This document shows positions 1-8,856 of a stretch of DNA of 59,022 bases, piece after piece. The stretch comes from Bacillota bacterium (GTDB lineage: Bacteria > Bacillota > Negativicutes > Sporomusales > UBA7701). How positions within the stretch are numbered: position 1 is the stretch's first letter; every line of letters starts with the position of its first letter. Below the pieces are notes generated by a model. That model was not told the DNA's origin. It saw nothing but the letters and a program-made list of their open reading frames with translations, and did no database searches. Where the stretch lies: positions 1 to 59,022 of the forward strand of contig JAEZJM010000026.1 in the NCBI GenBank assembly GCA_023415775.1, written 5' to 3'. The position numbers were made by a program, and so were the translations under genes.

Positions 1-350
1 CCCAGCTTATCGAGGAAGCGGGGGCGTGCAGCATTTTGGTGGAGGGCGTGCCCACCGCGGTCGGCAAGGCTATCGCCGAGCGGGCCGGGATTCCTATCCT
101 CGGCATCGGGGCCGGCTCGGGCACTCATGGCCAGCTGCTCATTTACGCCGATATGGTCGGCATGTACGATAATTTCACGCCGAAATTCGTGAAGAAATAC
201 GCCAATGTCGGCGAAGTGCTAACAGGCGCGTTCGCCGAATACGTCAAAGAAGTGCGGGCAGGCCAGTTCCCGGTGGACGCCGAGCACACGTACAAGATGC
301 CGGAAGAGGAAATCGCCGCGCTGGCCAAGATTCTGGCCGAGAAGAAGTAA
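1..350 (+). CDS. PanB-family hydroxymethyltransferase, C-terminal part (5' end outside window)
   Basis: This is the last ~116 residues of a 3-methyl-2-oxobutanoate hydroxymethyltransferase-family protein; the reading frame is open from base 3. The family moves a hydroxymethyl group from methylene-tetrahydrofolate to a 2-oxoacid. The IGAG turn followed by an HGQ segment matches the family's C-terminal region, where canonical PanB has DGQ, so an aspartate is replaced by histidine. It ends 25 bases before an IclR regulator, with folD and fhs, which make the folate one-carbon donor, just downstream. The divergence and the lack of panC or panD nearby make a role other than pantothenate synthesis possible. 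Family assignment is firm; the substrate is open. Confidence 0.85.
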   Translation, partial: QLIEEAGACSILVEGVPTAVGKAIAERAGIPILGIGAGSGTHGQLLIYADMVGMYDNFTPKFVKKYANVGEVLTGAFAEYVKEVRAGQFPVDAEHTYKMPEEEIAALAKILAEKK

Positions 351-375
351 CGTCAAAACTGACGAGGCGACCGAC

Positions 376-1146
376 ATGGAAAAGACCAAGGTCAACCTGC
401 AGACAATCAGCAGAAGCATCCAGGTTCTGCGATGCTTCGATAACGCGGATCTCGGGATAACCGATATCGCCAAACAGCTTGGGTTGGCCAAGAGTACGGT
501 CTTCGGGATCGTATCCACCTTAGAGTGCAACGGTTTTTTGGAACAGGACAGCCGCACTGGTCGCTACCGGTTGGGCACCGAGCTTTTTAGGCTCGGGACG
601 AAGGTGAAAGCGGACCTGCTCAGTCTCTGCAAGCCCTATATGGAGAAGCTGGTCGCAGCATACCGCGAAACAGTCCATCTGGTTATCCCCGACCAGTGCA
701 GCATCCTGTATATCCATAAGATCGAGAGCCCGCACTCGATGAGGATATGCTCGAAGGTGGGCGAAAGACAGCCTCTCTATTGCACCGGTGTAGGTAAAGC
801 CATCCTCGCCCATCTTGGGGAGCGCGAACGAATAGCAATAATGGACAAAATGAGTTTTGTGCAGCTGACCCCTTTCACTATCGGCAATATGGATTTTCTA
901 AATCAGGAGCTTGCCGACATCAAGGCGAAGGGGTTCGCGGTCGACCGCGAGGAGCTGGAGGTGGGCCTGATCTGTGTGGCGGCGCCTGTTTTCGACAGCT
1001 TCGATATGCCTGTAGCCGCCATCAGTGTTGCCGGACCGGCCAGCAGAATGACCGACCGGGTAATCGGGGAAATTGCCGGAACCCTGACGGCGTTTACCCG
1101 CGAGTTATCCGGCAGGCTCGGGTCTTTGCAGGGAGCATGCCGCTAA
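376..1146 (+). CDS. IclR-family transcriptional regulator
   Basis: A 256-residue DNA-binding regulator. Residues ~8-68 form the winged helix-turn-helix (ITDIAKQLGLAKSTVF is the recognition part), and residues ~80-250 form the IclR effector domain, with the GVGKAILA and EEVG-like segments typical of the family. IclR proteins bind as dimers and usually sense small organic acids. It lies between the PanB-like gene and folD-fhs, so it probably controls this one-carbon block. Inverted CGAAC/GTTCG elements at 1176-1200, just upstream of folD, are a candidate binding site. The effector is unknown. Confidence 0.92.
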   Translation: MEKTKVNLQTISRSIQVLRCFDNADLGITDIAKQLGLAKSTVFGIVSTLECNGFLEQDSRTGRYRLGTELFRLGTKVKADLLSLCKPYMEKLVAAYRETVHLVIPDQCSILYIHKIESPHSMRICSKVGERQPLYCTGVGKAILAHLGERERIAIMDKMSFVQLTPFTIGNMDFLNQELADIKAKGFAVDREELEVGLICVAAPVFDSFDMPVAAISVAGPASRMTDRVIGEIAGTLTAFTRELSGRLGSLQGACR

Positions 1147-1175
1147 ATAGGGAATTTCTTTTTTGGCAATATTTG

Positions 1176-1200
1176 CGAACGGAGTTCGTGCCACGCGAAC
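1176..1200. promoter_or_regulatory. Candidate operator: CGAAC/GTTCG inverted repeats
   Basis: CGAAC (1176-1180), GTTCG (1184-1188) and CGAAC (1196-1200) make two overlapping inverted pairs with 3- and 7-base spacers. They lie between the IclR-family gene and the folD ribosome binding site. The position suits a regulator site; binding is inferred, not shown. Confidence 0.35.
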
Positions 1201-1229
1201 AGAAGAAGTTTATCAGAAGGAGATAATCG

Positions 1230-2084
1230 ATGGCGAGGTTACTTGATGGCAACTTATTCTCAGGCGTTATCAGGGAAGAGGTTGTCGCCGGTGTGGCTGC
1301 CCTCAGAGGCCGTTTTGGCGTGGTGCCCGGCCTGGCGGTGGTCATCGTCGGCGAAGATCCTGCTTCCAAGGTTTATGTCGGCCGCAAGCACAAGGCGTGC
1401 CAGGAATGCGAAATTTACTCGGAGGTTATCAGGCTGACCGGCGATGCGGGTGAAGAAGAGCTGCTGTCGGTCATCGACGGCCTCAACGCCGACCCGAAAA
1501 TCCACGGGATACTCGTTCAACTGCCGCTTCCCAGGCATATCAGCGCCGATAAGGTGCTCGAACGGATCTCGCCTGCCAAGGATGTGGACGGATTCCATCC
1601 GCTGAATGTGGGCAATCTTAGCATCGGCCGGGACGCTCTCGTCCCCTGCACGCCCAACGGCGTGATCAAGATGCTCGATATCGCCGGTATCCCCATCGAA
1701 GGGAAAAGGGCGGTGATAATCGGCCGGAGCAATATCGTGGGCAAGCCAATGTTCAATCTGCTGCTGGCCAGAAACGCAACTGTGACCGTTTGCCATTCCC
1801 GCACCGCCGATCTGGCGGCGGTGACCCGCCAGGCCGAAATCTTGGTGGCTGCCATCGGCAAAGCCAACTTCGTCACCGCCGATATGGTCAGCCCGGGCGC
1901 CGTGGTGATCGATGTCGGCATCAACCGTGTCGACGGTAAACTGGTTGGCGATGTGGACTTCGCCCAGGTGAAAGAGGTGGCTGGCGCGATAACGCCGGTA
2001 CCCGGCGGGGTGGGGCCGCTCACAATCGCGATGCTTCTTCACAATACGCTCAAAGCGGCGAAAATGCAGCTTGAGGCTGATTAA
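1230..2084 (+). CDS. folD: Bifunctional methylene-THF dehydrogenase / methenyl-THF cyclohydrolase
   Basis: A 284-residue cytoplasmic enzyme that interconverts 5,10-methylene-, methenyl- and 10-formyl-tetrahydrofolate using NAD(P). The N-terminal catalytic domain has the YVGRKHKACQE segment with the catalytic lysine. The dinucleotide-binding domain shows GRSNIVGKP, and the C-terminal signature PGGVGPLTIAML is intact. Length is normal. AGAAGGAG lies 6 bases before the ATG. It is followed 13 bases later by fhs, so the pair forms the central steps of the methyl branch of acetogenesis or of C1 supply. Confidence 0.97.
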   Translation: MARLLDGNLFSGVIREEVVAGVAALRGRFGVVPGLAVVIVGEDPASKVYVGRKHKACQECEIYSEVIRLTGDAGEEELLSVIDGLNADPKIHGILVQLPLPRHISADKVLERISPAKDVDGFHPLNVGNLSIGRDALVPCTPNGVIKMLDIAGIPIEGKRAVIIGRSNIVGKPMFNLLLARNATVTVCHSRTADLAAVTRQAEILVAAIGKANFVTADMVSPGAVVIDVGINRVDGKLVGDVDFAQVKEVAGAITPVPGGVGPLTIAMLLHNTLKAAKMQLEAD

Positions 2085-2097
2085 CAGGAGGGCAACT

Positions 2098-3765
2098 ATG
2101 AAAAGTGACGTCGAAATCGCCCAAGAAGCGAAGATGAAGCCCATAACACAGGTGGCGGACGAACTCGGCCTTACTGAAGACGATCTGGAACTATACGGCA
2201 AATACAAGGCCAAGGTATCGCTGGCGGCTTGGGAGAAACTCAAGGGCCGACCTGATGGCAAGCTGATCTTAGTAAGCGCTATCAATCCCACACCGGCTGG
2301 GGAAGGAAAGACTACCAACACTGTCGGAATAGGCGATGCCCTGCGCCGCCTCGGCAAAAAGGTCGTTATCGCCCTGCGCGAACCCTCCCTCGGCCCCTGC
2401 TTTGGCGTGAAGGGCGGCGCGGCCGGCGGCGGCTATGCCCAGGTAGTGCCGATGGAGGATATCAATCTCCACTTCACCGGCGACATCCATGCGGTAACAA
2501 CGGCCAATAATCTTCTGGCCGCGGTGATCGACAACCACCTCCACCACGGCAACGAGCTGAACATCGACCCGCGGCGCATCACCTGGCGTCGGGTTATGGA
2601 CCTCAACGAACGGGCTCTGCGCAATATCGTCCTCGGCCTGGGCGGCAAGGCCAACGGTGTGCCGCGCGAAGGCGGCTTCGATATCTCCGTCGCCTCGGAG
2701 ATGATGGCCATCCTCTGCCTGGCCTCCGACCTTGAAGACATGAAGGAGCGCATCAGCCGCATCATCGTCGCGTACACTTATGATAGCAGGCCGGTCACCG
2801 TCGCCGACCTCAAGGTCGCCGGCGCTCTCACCCTGCTATTTAAAGACGCCATTAAACCCAATATCGTCCAGACGCTCGAAAATACCCCGGCGTTTATCCA
2901 CGGCGGGCCTTTCGCCAATATAGCCCATGGCTGCAACAGCGTCATGGCGTCGAAGTTTGCCCTCAAACTGGCCGACATCCTCATCACGGAGGCAGGGTTC
3001 GGCGCCGACCTGGGGGCGGAGAAGTTCATGGACATCAAGTGCCGCTTTGCGGGGATGAAGCCCGATGTGGTGATGCTGGTGGCCACAGTCAGGGCGCTGA
3101 AATCCCACGGCGGGGTGGCCAAGGCCGACCTCGGCAAGGTGAACATGGCGGCCCTGGAGAAGGGCCTGGCCAACCTGATCAAGCATATCGAGAATATCGG
3201 CAAGTTCGGCCTGCCTGCCGTCGTGGCCATCAACGCATTCCCGACCGATACGGCGGAGGAACTGGCTTTCGTCGAGGAGAAGTGCACCGCCATGGGCGCC
3301 GACGTGGCTCTGTCGGAAGTGTGGGCCAAGGGCGGCGCCGGCGGCGAGAATGTCGCCCGCAAGCTGATGGCGGCGATGGAGAAGCCGAAACAGTTCCGCT
3401 TCCTCTATGACGAGAAGCTGCCGGTCAAAGAAAAGATCGCCATTATCGCCAAGGAAATCTACGGGGCCGACGGCGTGAATTATACCCCGGCCGCCGACAA
3501 GACAATCGGCGAACTGACCGCGATGGGTTTCGACAAGACACCGATTTGCATGGCCAAAACCCAGTACTCGCTCAGCGACGACGCAGCCAAGCTTGGCCGG
3601 CCCTCCGGCTTCACCGTTACTGTGCGGGAAGTGCGTGTCGCCGCCGGCGCAGGTTTCCTGGTCGCCATCACCGGCGAGATCATGACGATGCCGGGATTGC
3701 CAAAGAAACCGGCGGCTGAGGCGATGGATATCGACAACAGCGGCAAAATAGTAGGCCTGTTCTAG
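2098..3765 (+). CDS. fhs: Formate-tetrahydrofolate ligase
   Basis: A 555-residue enzyme that joins formate to tetrahydrofolate at the cost of ATP, or makes ATP in reverse. The nucleotide-binding loop is TPAGEGKTT near residue 65, followed by the family segment REPSLGPCFG. Length matches the family. The ATG at 2098 is chosen because CAGGAGG sits 7 bases upstream; an in-frame start at 2071 would overlap folD. Together with FolD and the following oxalate/formate-type carrier it suggests formate uptake or disposal linked to folate C1 units. Confidence 0.97.
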   Translation: MKSDVEIAQEAKMKPITQVADELGLTEDDLELYGKYKAKVSLAAWEKLKGRPDGKLILVSAINPTPAGEGKTTNTVGIGDALRRLGKKVVIALREPSLGPCFGVKGGAAGGGYAQVVPMEDINLHFTGDIHAVTTANNLLAAVIDNHLHHGNELNIDPRRITWRRVMDLNERALRNIVLGLGGKANGVPREGGFDISVASEMMAILCLASDLEDMKERISRIIVAYTYDSRPVTVADLKVAGALTLLFKDAIKPNIVQTLENTPAFIHGGPFANIAHGCNSVMASKFALKLADILITEAGFGADLGAEKFMDIKCRFAGMKPDVVMLVATVRALKSHGGVAKADLGKVNMAALEKGLANLIKHIENIGKFGLPAVVAINAFPTDTAEELAFVEEKCTAMGADVALSEVWAKGGAGGENVARKLMAAMEKPKQFRFLYDEKLPVKEKIAIIAKEIYGADGVNYTPAADKTIGELTAMGFDKTPICMAKTQYSLSDDAAKLGRPSGFTVTVREVRVAAGAGFLVAITGEIMTMPGLPKKPAAEAMDIDNSGKIVGLF

Positions 3766-3803
3766 TCAGGCCTGCTGTCGTCCGGGCGGGGGATGGATTA
3801 AAG

Positions 3804-5099
3804 ATGGGCTCAGATACAGAAAAGATCGCAAGCAGATGGCTGGTAGCCGTCATGGGGACGCTGCTGCAACTGGCTTTGGGAACGGTATATGCTTGGAGCT
3901 ACTTTCAGCAGCCGGTCATGGCCGCCGGCGGATGGTCGAATACCCAGGCGGCTTGGGCGTTCAGCCTAGCTATATTCTTCCTCGGTCTGGCGGCGGCTTG
4001 GGGCGGCATCAACCTTTCCAAATTCGGGCCGCGAAGACTTGCCATGGCCGGAGGCGGCCTGTTCGGCATCGGTTACCTGATCGCCGCCTATGCTCTTCAT
4101 ATCAAGAGTCTCCCGCTGCTGTACGCCGGCTATGGCGTGATCGGGGGGATCGGGCTGGGTCTCGGCTATGTGACGCCGGTGGCGACGGCGGCCAAGTGGT
4201 TTCCCGACAAAAAGGGCTTGATTACCGGCATGGTGGTGATGGGATTCGGGTTCGGAGCGCTGGTGATGGCCAAGGTTGTGGCCCCTATTCTCATGTCCGT
4301 AGCGGGTGGAGGCCTTGTCCAGACATTCTTCTGTATCGGCGTCGCCATGCTCGCCGTAACCCTGACGGCTGGCTACTTCTTGGTCAATCCGCCGGCGGGT
4401 TTCGCGCCGAAAGGCTTTGCTCCTCAGGCAACGCCGGCCGCGCAAAGTAATTCTAACGATACTTTAACCGCCAGACAGTGCATTTTTTCCGGTAGGTTCT
4501 TGATGATGTGGCTGGTATTCTTTTTTAACATCGTCGCCGGCATCATGTTTATCGGCTTCCAGTCGCCGCTGCTGCAAGACCTATTGAAACAGACCCTTGA
4601 CCCCGCTGCCTTATCAGACCCGCAGGTGATTGCCGGCTTAGCCGCTTCCGGCGCTACCCTGATCGCCGTGAGTTCCATCTTTAATGGTCTAGGCCGTTTT
4701 TTCTGGGGTGGTTTGTCCGACAAAATTGGCCGTGTTGAGACTTTCCGCCTTATCCTCGGCAGTCAACTGGCCGTTTTTATTGCCCTGATGTTCGTCGAAA
4801 GCCCCCTCGTTTTTAGCATACTTGTTTGCTACATCCTCTTCTGCTATGGAGGTGGCTTTGGCTCTATGCCATCGTTCGTTCTCGATGTTTTCGGGCAGAG
4901 GATGATGCCGGTAGTCTACGGCACCATCCTCACGGCCTGGGGCAGTGGAGGAATAATCGGTCCGCAGATCGTTGCCTTTATGAAGGACAATTTTGCCATA
5001 CAGGCCGCAAAGTATACCTTCGCGTCAGCTTCGGTATTCCTGTTGCTTGGCTTCATAATTACCTTTGTTCTGAGCGCGAGAAATTCACCTGGCGATTGA
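3804..5099 (+). CDS. MFS transporter, oxalate/formate antiporter (OFA) family
   Basis: A 431-residue membrane protein with about 12 hydrophobic segments and the OFA-like N-terminus (LALGTVYAWSYF, then WSNTQAAWAFSLAIF). A glycine-rich GYGVIGGIGLGLGYVTP segment lies around residue 113, and the MFS loop GLSDKIGR lies near residue 305. OFA members exchange small carboxylates such as oxalate, formate or lactate. It starts 38 bases after fhs and is followed by a strong terminator, so it closes the one-carbon operon. Formate is the substrate the context suggests, but substrate specificity within this family is variable. Confidence 0.85.
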   Translation: MGSDTEKIASRWLVAVMGTLLQLALGTVYAWSYFQQPVMAAGGWSNTQAAWAFSLAIFFLGLAAAWGGINLSKFGPRRLAMAGGGLFGIGYLIAAYALHIKSLPLLYAGYGVIGGIGLGLGYVTPVATAAKWFPDKKGLITGMVVMGFGFGALVMAKVVAPILMSVAGGGLVQTFFCIGVAMLAVTLTAGYFLVNPPAGFAPKGFAPQATPAAQSNSNDTLTARQCIFSGRFLMMWLVFFFNIVAGIMFIGFQSPLLQDLLKQTLDPAALSDPQVIAGLAASGATLIAVSSIFNGLGRFFWGGLSDKIGRVETFRLILGSQLAVFIALMFVESPLVFSILVCYILFCYGGGFGSMPSFVLDVFGQRMMPVVYGTILTAWGSGGIIGPQIVAFMKDNFAIQAAKYTFASASVFLLLGFIITFVLSARNSPGD

Positions 5100-5126
5100 T
5101 GGAATTTAACTAAAAAATGTCGAAAA

Positions 5127-5143
5127 ATCACCCGGTGGGTGAT
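5127..5143. repeat. 17-base imperfect palindrome ATCACCC/GGGTGAT
   Basis: Seven-base arms ATCACCC and GGGTGAT surround a GGT centre, just after the MFS stop and before the terminator. It could be a small hairpin or a protein-binding site. No function can be assigned. Confidence 0.3.
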
Positions 5144-5154
5144 ATAAAACGACA

Positions 5155-5192
5155 AAAGATCCACTATACAATTTTGTATAGTGGATTTTTGG
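5155..5192 (+). terminator. Rho-independent terminator after the one-carbon operon
   Basis: A perfect 13-base inverted repeat (5159-5171 with 5174-5186) is followed by TTTTT and preceded by AAAA, so it may work in both directions. It separates the MFS gene from the biosynthetic operon. Confidence 0.88.
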
Positions 5193-5471
5193 CGTTGGAG
5201 GGAAATACTTCGTCCGCTTCGGCCTGCTGGCCAACGCGGAGTTTTTTTCGCCGGGCGACGACCGACGGCCAGTTCATCCGCATTGGCAAGATTTTGAGTA
5301 AAGTCACAGTTTGAATCCTGCGGGGATATTTGTTTTGCCAAGTACGAACCGGGATTGCTGGTGCTACAGCGGTTGCTATATTTGTCGCAAAGTGTCCATT
5401 TTGCAGGAGCTTTCGCAATTATACAGAAAATATGGTAAATATGGCAATTCGCTTGGGGATGTGACGCGCCT
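5193..5471 (+). other. Non-coding leader of the biosynthetic operon
   Basis: About 280 bases lie between the terminator and the first ketoacyl synthase gene. Short open frames exist but have no start with a ribosome binding site and resemble nothing I recognise. Near the 3' end the sequence becomes AT-rich (5421-5450) with a tandem AAATATGG. The operon promoter is probably in this stretch, but I see no convincing -35/-10 pair. Confidence 0.4.
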
Positions 5472-6488
5472 ATGTTCTCTGCAGGTCTGCAGGCCGCAAT
5501 AGCCGGAATAGGCATATATCTCCCGGACAAGGTTCTCATGAACGATGATCTGGCGGCGAGGGTGGATACCTCTGACGACTGGATCCGGGAACGAACCGGC
5601 ATCAGGGAACGGCGGATCGCCGCGGATACCCAGGCGGCTTCGGATCTCGGCACGATTGCCGCCGCCAGGGCGATCGAGGATGCCGGGGTTACGGCGGAAG
5701 AAATCGACCTCGTTATTGTCGCCACGGCGACTGCCGATATGCAGTTTCCCGCCACCGCCTGCATCATCCAGAATAACCTCCGGCTCGAGAATGCCGCCGC
5801 CTTCGATCTGACGGCCGGCTGTACGGGCTTTATTTACGCGCTGGCGGTGGGCAGCCAGTTTATCGGAACAGGCCTTTATCGCACCGTGCTGGTCATCGGC
5901 GCCGAGGTATTATCGAAAATCACCGACTGGACGGACCGCGAAACCTGCATTCTGCTTGCCGATGGGGCCGGCGCCGTCGTTTTGCGGCCCGCGCAGCCGG
6001 GGTACGGCATTTTGGCGGTTAAGCTCGGAGCCGACGGTGCGGGCGGCAGACATCTGCTGCTGCCGGCCGGCGGGTCGCGGCTGCCGCATACGCCGCAGAC
6101 GCTGGCCGCAAAGCTTGATAAGCTTCATATGGATGGCCAGGAGGTCTTCCGTTTTGCGATGAGGGCGCTCCCGGAGGCTACGCTGCAGGCGCTGGCCGCA
6201 GCAGGTATCGCCAAGGAAGAGGTCGCCCTTGTCATTCCCCATCAGGCGAATCTTCGCATCATCGAGGCGGCGGCCAGGAGAATGGACATGCCGATGGATA
6301 AGTTCATGATCAATCTGGACCGGTACGGCAACACGTCGTCGGCGTCCGTGCCGATCGCCCTCCACGAGGCGCTGGAAACCGGACGGGTAAAAGACGGCGA
6401 TATCGTCGCCCTGACCGCTTTCGGAGCCGGGCTGACCTGGGGGTCGGCGATCCTCCGCTGGCAAAGTCCGGCCGGACGAATTAGCTGA
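5472..6488 (+). CDS. 3-oxoacyl-ACP synthase III-like protein (KAS III), copy 1
   Basis: A 338-residue FabH-family thiolase-fold enzyme. Such enzymes condense an acyl-CoA with malonyl-ACP, or in natural-product clusters transfer acyl groups. The triad is intact: Cys117 (TAGCTGF), His257 (PHQANLR) and Asn287 (YGNTSS). The C-terminal GAGLTWG motif is also present. It is the first gene of the operon and is followed 18 bases later by a GNAT-like gene. No fabD, fabG or fabF is nearby, so it is unlikely to be the housekeeping FabH. The upstream ribosome site is weak (GGGG 13 bases before), leaving some doubt about the start. Confidence 0.9.
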   Translation: MFSAGLQAAIAGIGIYLPDKVLMNDDLAARVDTSDDWIRERTGIRERRIAADTQAASDLGTIAAARAIEDAGVTAEEIDLVIVATATADMQFPATACIIQNNLRLENAAAFDLTAGCTGFIYALAVGSQFIGTGLYRTVLVIGAEVLSKITDWTDRETCILLADGAGAVVLRPAQPGYGILAVKLGADGAGGRHLLLPAGGSRLPHTPQTLAAKLDKLHMDGQEVFRFAMRALPEATLQALAAAGIAKEEVALVIPHQANLRIIEAAARRMDMPMDKFMINLDRYGNTSSASVPIALHEALETGRVKDGDIVALTAFGAGLTWGSAILRWQSPAGRIS

Positions 6489-6506
6489 GAGAGGGGAGGG
6501 TGCGAT

Positions 6507-7517
6507 ATGTCCGAACAATCGTTTCGCCTTGTGAAGATTGACGAGCTCAACGCCGGCCTTGTCGGCGAAGTTTTCCGCGCGGCGTACGGCGAAGCCTTCC
6601 CGGTGAAATACGTTTATAAGCCGGAAGCGGTTCTGGAGGAGATCCGTCACAACCGTCTGGCGGCCTTATTGGCCGTCGACGAGGGGGGCAGAGCCGCCGG
6701 TTATGTTTCCGTTTTCAAAAGCGCCCCCAACCCGCGTCTCTGGGAAGCGGGCAATCTTGTCGTCGTCCCCGCCTACAGGCAGACTGATGTCAGCATGCTG
6801 CTGGCGGCGACCTACACGGACGGCGCCCTCTTTGCGAAGGCCGCGAGCGACGGTCTGTTCGGCGAATCGGTGTGCTGCCATTATTTCACCCAGGTGAGCA
6901 GCATCAAGGCCGGCCACGCCGATTTCGCCCTCGAACTCGACCAGCTCGACGGGCCGAGCTTCAAGGACAACCGGACAGGCAGCGCCCGCGTGTCGTGCGT
7001 GCTTAATTTTAAGGAGTATTCTCCGCCGTCCGATCCGGTTTACCTGCCGCCGGTCTACGAGCGCTTTCTCCGACAACTGGCCTTGCCGCTGAACCCCCGG
7101 AATTTTCTCGCGGCGACGGCGCCGCTGCCGACGGGTACGCTTACCCGGCACGAAGACCATTATTACGAATCAGCCCAGACTTGGAAGGTAGCTGTCGGCG
7201 AAATCGGCGCCGATTGGGCGCAGCTCACGGCCGGCCTGCTGGCCGAGGCGAGACGGCGCGGCGTAATCAGTCTGCAGATTACGCTGAATACGGCCTGCCC
7301 CGGGATTGGCGCCGCCGTGGAGATACTGCGGTCTCAGGGCTTCTTTTTCGGCGGCCTCGCCCCCCGCTGGTTCGGCAGCGACGGGCTGCTCATGCAGCAG
7401 GTGCTGGGCATTGATACCGAGTACGAGCACATCAGGCTTTATTCCCCGACCGGCAAGGAACTGCTTGCCTATATTCAGGCGGACCGGACATCTCTACTGG
7501 CTGGGGCAGGAGAGTGA
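6507..7517 (+). CDS. GNAT-like acyltransferase-fold protein, copy 1
   Basis: A 336-residue protein I recognise only by resemblance to the GNAT module found attached to anti-sigma-type HATPase domains in other anaerobes. Residues ~5-150 look like a GNAT fold: a beta segment NLVVVPAYR followed by a helix. The acyl-CoA pyrophosphate loop (normally R/QxxGxG/A) reads RQTDVS, so it is degenerate. A middle segment contains YLPPVYERFL. The C-terminal part carries the hallmark GFFFGGLAPRWFG then DGLLMQQV. Two full paralogs lie downstream (7846, 11287). GAGGGGAGGG precedes the ATG. The role may be acyl transfer to or from the carrier proteins; this is inference. Confidence 0.65.
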   Translation: MSEQSFRLVKIDELNAGLVGEVFRAAYGEAFPVKYVYKPEAVLEEIRHNRLAALLAVDEGGRAAGYVSVFKSAPNPRLWEAGNLVVVPAYRQTDVSMLLAATYTDGALFAKAASDGLFGESVCCHYFTQVSSIKAGHADFALELDQLDGPSFKDNRTGSARVSCVLNFKEYSPPSDPVYLPPVYERFLRQLALPLNPRNFLAATAPLPTGTLTRHEDHYYESAQTWKVAVGEIGADWAQLTAGLLAEARRRGVISLQITLNTACPGIGAAVEILRSQGFFFGGLAPRWFGSDGLLMQQVLGIDTEYEHIRLYSPTGKELLAYIQADRTSLLAGAGE

Positions 7518-7567
7518 AGCGTACGGCTTCGACCTGTTTCAATATAAAGCGCAAGGAGGAATTACCC

Positions 7568-7810
7568 ATGTCGACAATCGAAAAGCTGCGTCAAGTTATC
7601 CTTAAATTGAGGAAGAAAAACATCACCGCGGACAAGCTGACCCCCGAAGCCCGTTTCCAGCAGGACCTGGATTTCGACTCCCAGGATCAGACCGAACTGC
7701 TGGTCTTGGCGGAGGACGCTTTCAAGATTTCCATGGGTCTGTCGGAGGTTAAAGATCTAACCACAATTGCCGCCGCCGTGGCGTACATCGACAAAAAGCT
7801 CGCGAAGTAG
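7568..7810 (+). CDS. Acyl carrier protein, copy 1
   Basis: An 80-residue stand-alone carrier protein. Ser38 in the DFDSQDQ motif is the expected phosphopantetheine site; canonical ACPs have DSL, so the residue after Ser is unusual (Gln). Helices flank the site and the C-terminus fits the family. AAGGAGG lies 8 bases before the ATG, which decides this start over one 54 bases upstream. It sits between two GNAT-like genes and close to two KAS III genes, so it probably carries the intermediate they act on. It is too divergent to be the housekeeping AcpP. Confidence 0.88.
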   Translation: MSTIEKLRQVILKLRKKNITADKLTPEARFQQDLDFDSQDQTELLVLAEDAFKISMGLSEVKDLTTIAAAVAYIDKKLAK

Positions 7811-7845
7811 GCGCTTTTCAAAAACCGGCGATGGAGGAGCATTGC

Positions 7846-8856
7846 GTGTCTGACGAACAGTTTCGCCTGGTTCCTGTGGGCCCGGATAACGTCGCCCTTG
7901 TCGGGACGGTTTTCCGGGCGGTTTATGGCGAGGATTACGTCGACTCAACCGTCTACCGGCCGGAAAGCTTGCTGCAAAAAATCGCCCATGGTCAGCTGGC
8001 CGGCTTGCTTGCCATTGATCCCGCAGGCCGGCCGGCGGGCTATGTCGCCTTGGGGCCCACCGCGCCCAACCCTTATCTCTGGGAGGAGAAAGGGTTGATT
8101 GTCGTTCCCGCGTACAATAAATCAGATGCCGGAACATTGCTAGCCTGCTCCTTAGGTGATCCGGCGGTTTGGCCGGAGGGCGTCGCCGGCGTTTTCGCTT
8201 CAACGGTCTGCCATCACTATTTTTCCCAGGTAATCTGCGCCAAGGCCGGCTGGATTGCGTCGGCCATCCAGCTGGATCTTTTCGACGCCGCTATCCTTCA
8301 CGACCGGTCGGCGGATATCGACCGCATTTCCTGCGCTCTTTTCTTCAGCCTGATGCCGCCCGCCGGCGGGCGTTCATACTGGCCGGCCGCTTATCGCGAG
8401 ATACTGTCTTCGCTGGCCGCCGCCAGGTGCGAACCCGAGGGCGAACTGTCGACCGAGCCGCTGCCCGCCGCTGCGGCGACTGCGCTGGAGATTATACCGA
8501 TTACTGCTTCGCGCAGCATGAAGGTCAATGTATTGCGCGTCGGCGGCGACTGGGCCGCCGTGGCCGACAGGCTGGTGGCCGAAGCCCGGCGCCGGCGGCT
8601 GCTGTCTGTCCAGCTTTTTATCGACACCTCCTGCCCCGCCATCGGCGAGGCTGTTAAGATATTGCGCGAGCGTGGGTTTTTCTTCGGCGGGCTTGCGCCG
8701 CGCTGGTTCGGCAGCGACGGCCTGCTGATGCAGCAGGTGTTCGCCGACACGCGCTATGAGCTGATAAAACTCTATCCCGATACCGCCAAAAATCTGCTCG
8801 CTTTTATCCGCGCCGATCGACTGGCGGTCGCGCAAGAAACGGGGGCGATAACATGA
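7846..8856 (+). CDS. GNAT-like acyltransferase-fold protein, copy 2
   Basis: A 336-residue paralog of the product at 6507, sharing the order of segments: N-terminal GNAT-like fold, YWPAAYREIL, then GFFFGGLAPRWFG and DGLLMQQV. The acyl-CoA loop is again degenerate (NKSDAG). The GTG at 7846 is preferred over the ATG 15 bases upstream. It gives an N-terminus (SDEQFRLV) aligned with copy 1 (SEQSFRLV), and GGAGG sits 7 bases before it. Its end overlaps the next KAS III gene by 4 bases, suggesting translational coupling and a paired function. Confidence 0.65.
   Translation: MSDEQFRLVPVGPDNVALVGTVFRAVYGEDYVDSTVYRPESLLQKIAHGQLAGLLAIDPAGRPAGYVALGPTAPNPYLWEEKGLIVVPAYNKSDAGTLLACSLGDPAVWPEGVAGVFASTVCHHYFSQVICAKAGWIASAIQLDLFDAAILHDRSADIDRISCALFFSLMPPAGGRSYWPAAYREILSSLAAARCEPEGELSTEPLPAAAATALEIIPITASRSMKVNVLRVGGDWAAVADRLVAEARRRRLLSVQLFIDTSCPAIGEAVKILRERGFFFGGLAPRWFGSDGLLMQQVFADTRYELIKLYPDTAKNLLAFIRADRLAVAQETGAIT

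Noticed and set aside
5193..5314. Small protein gene before the first KAS III
   Set aside because: Open frames here lack a start with a ribosome binding site and overlap a terminator; no homology is recognised.
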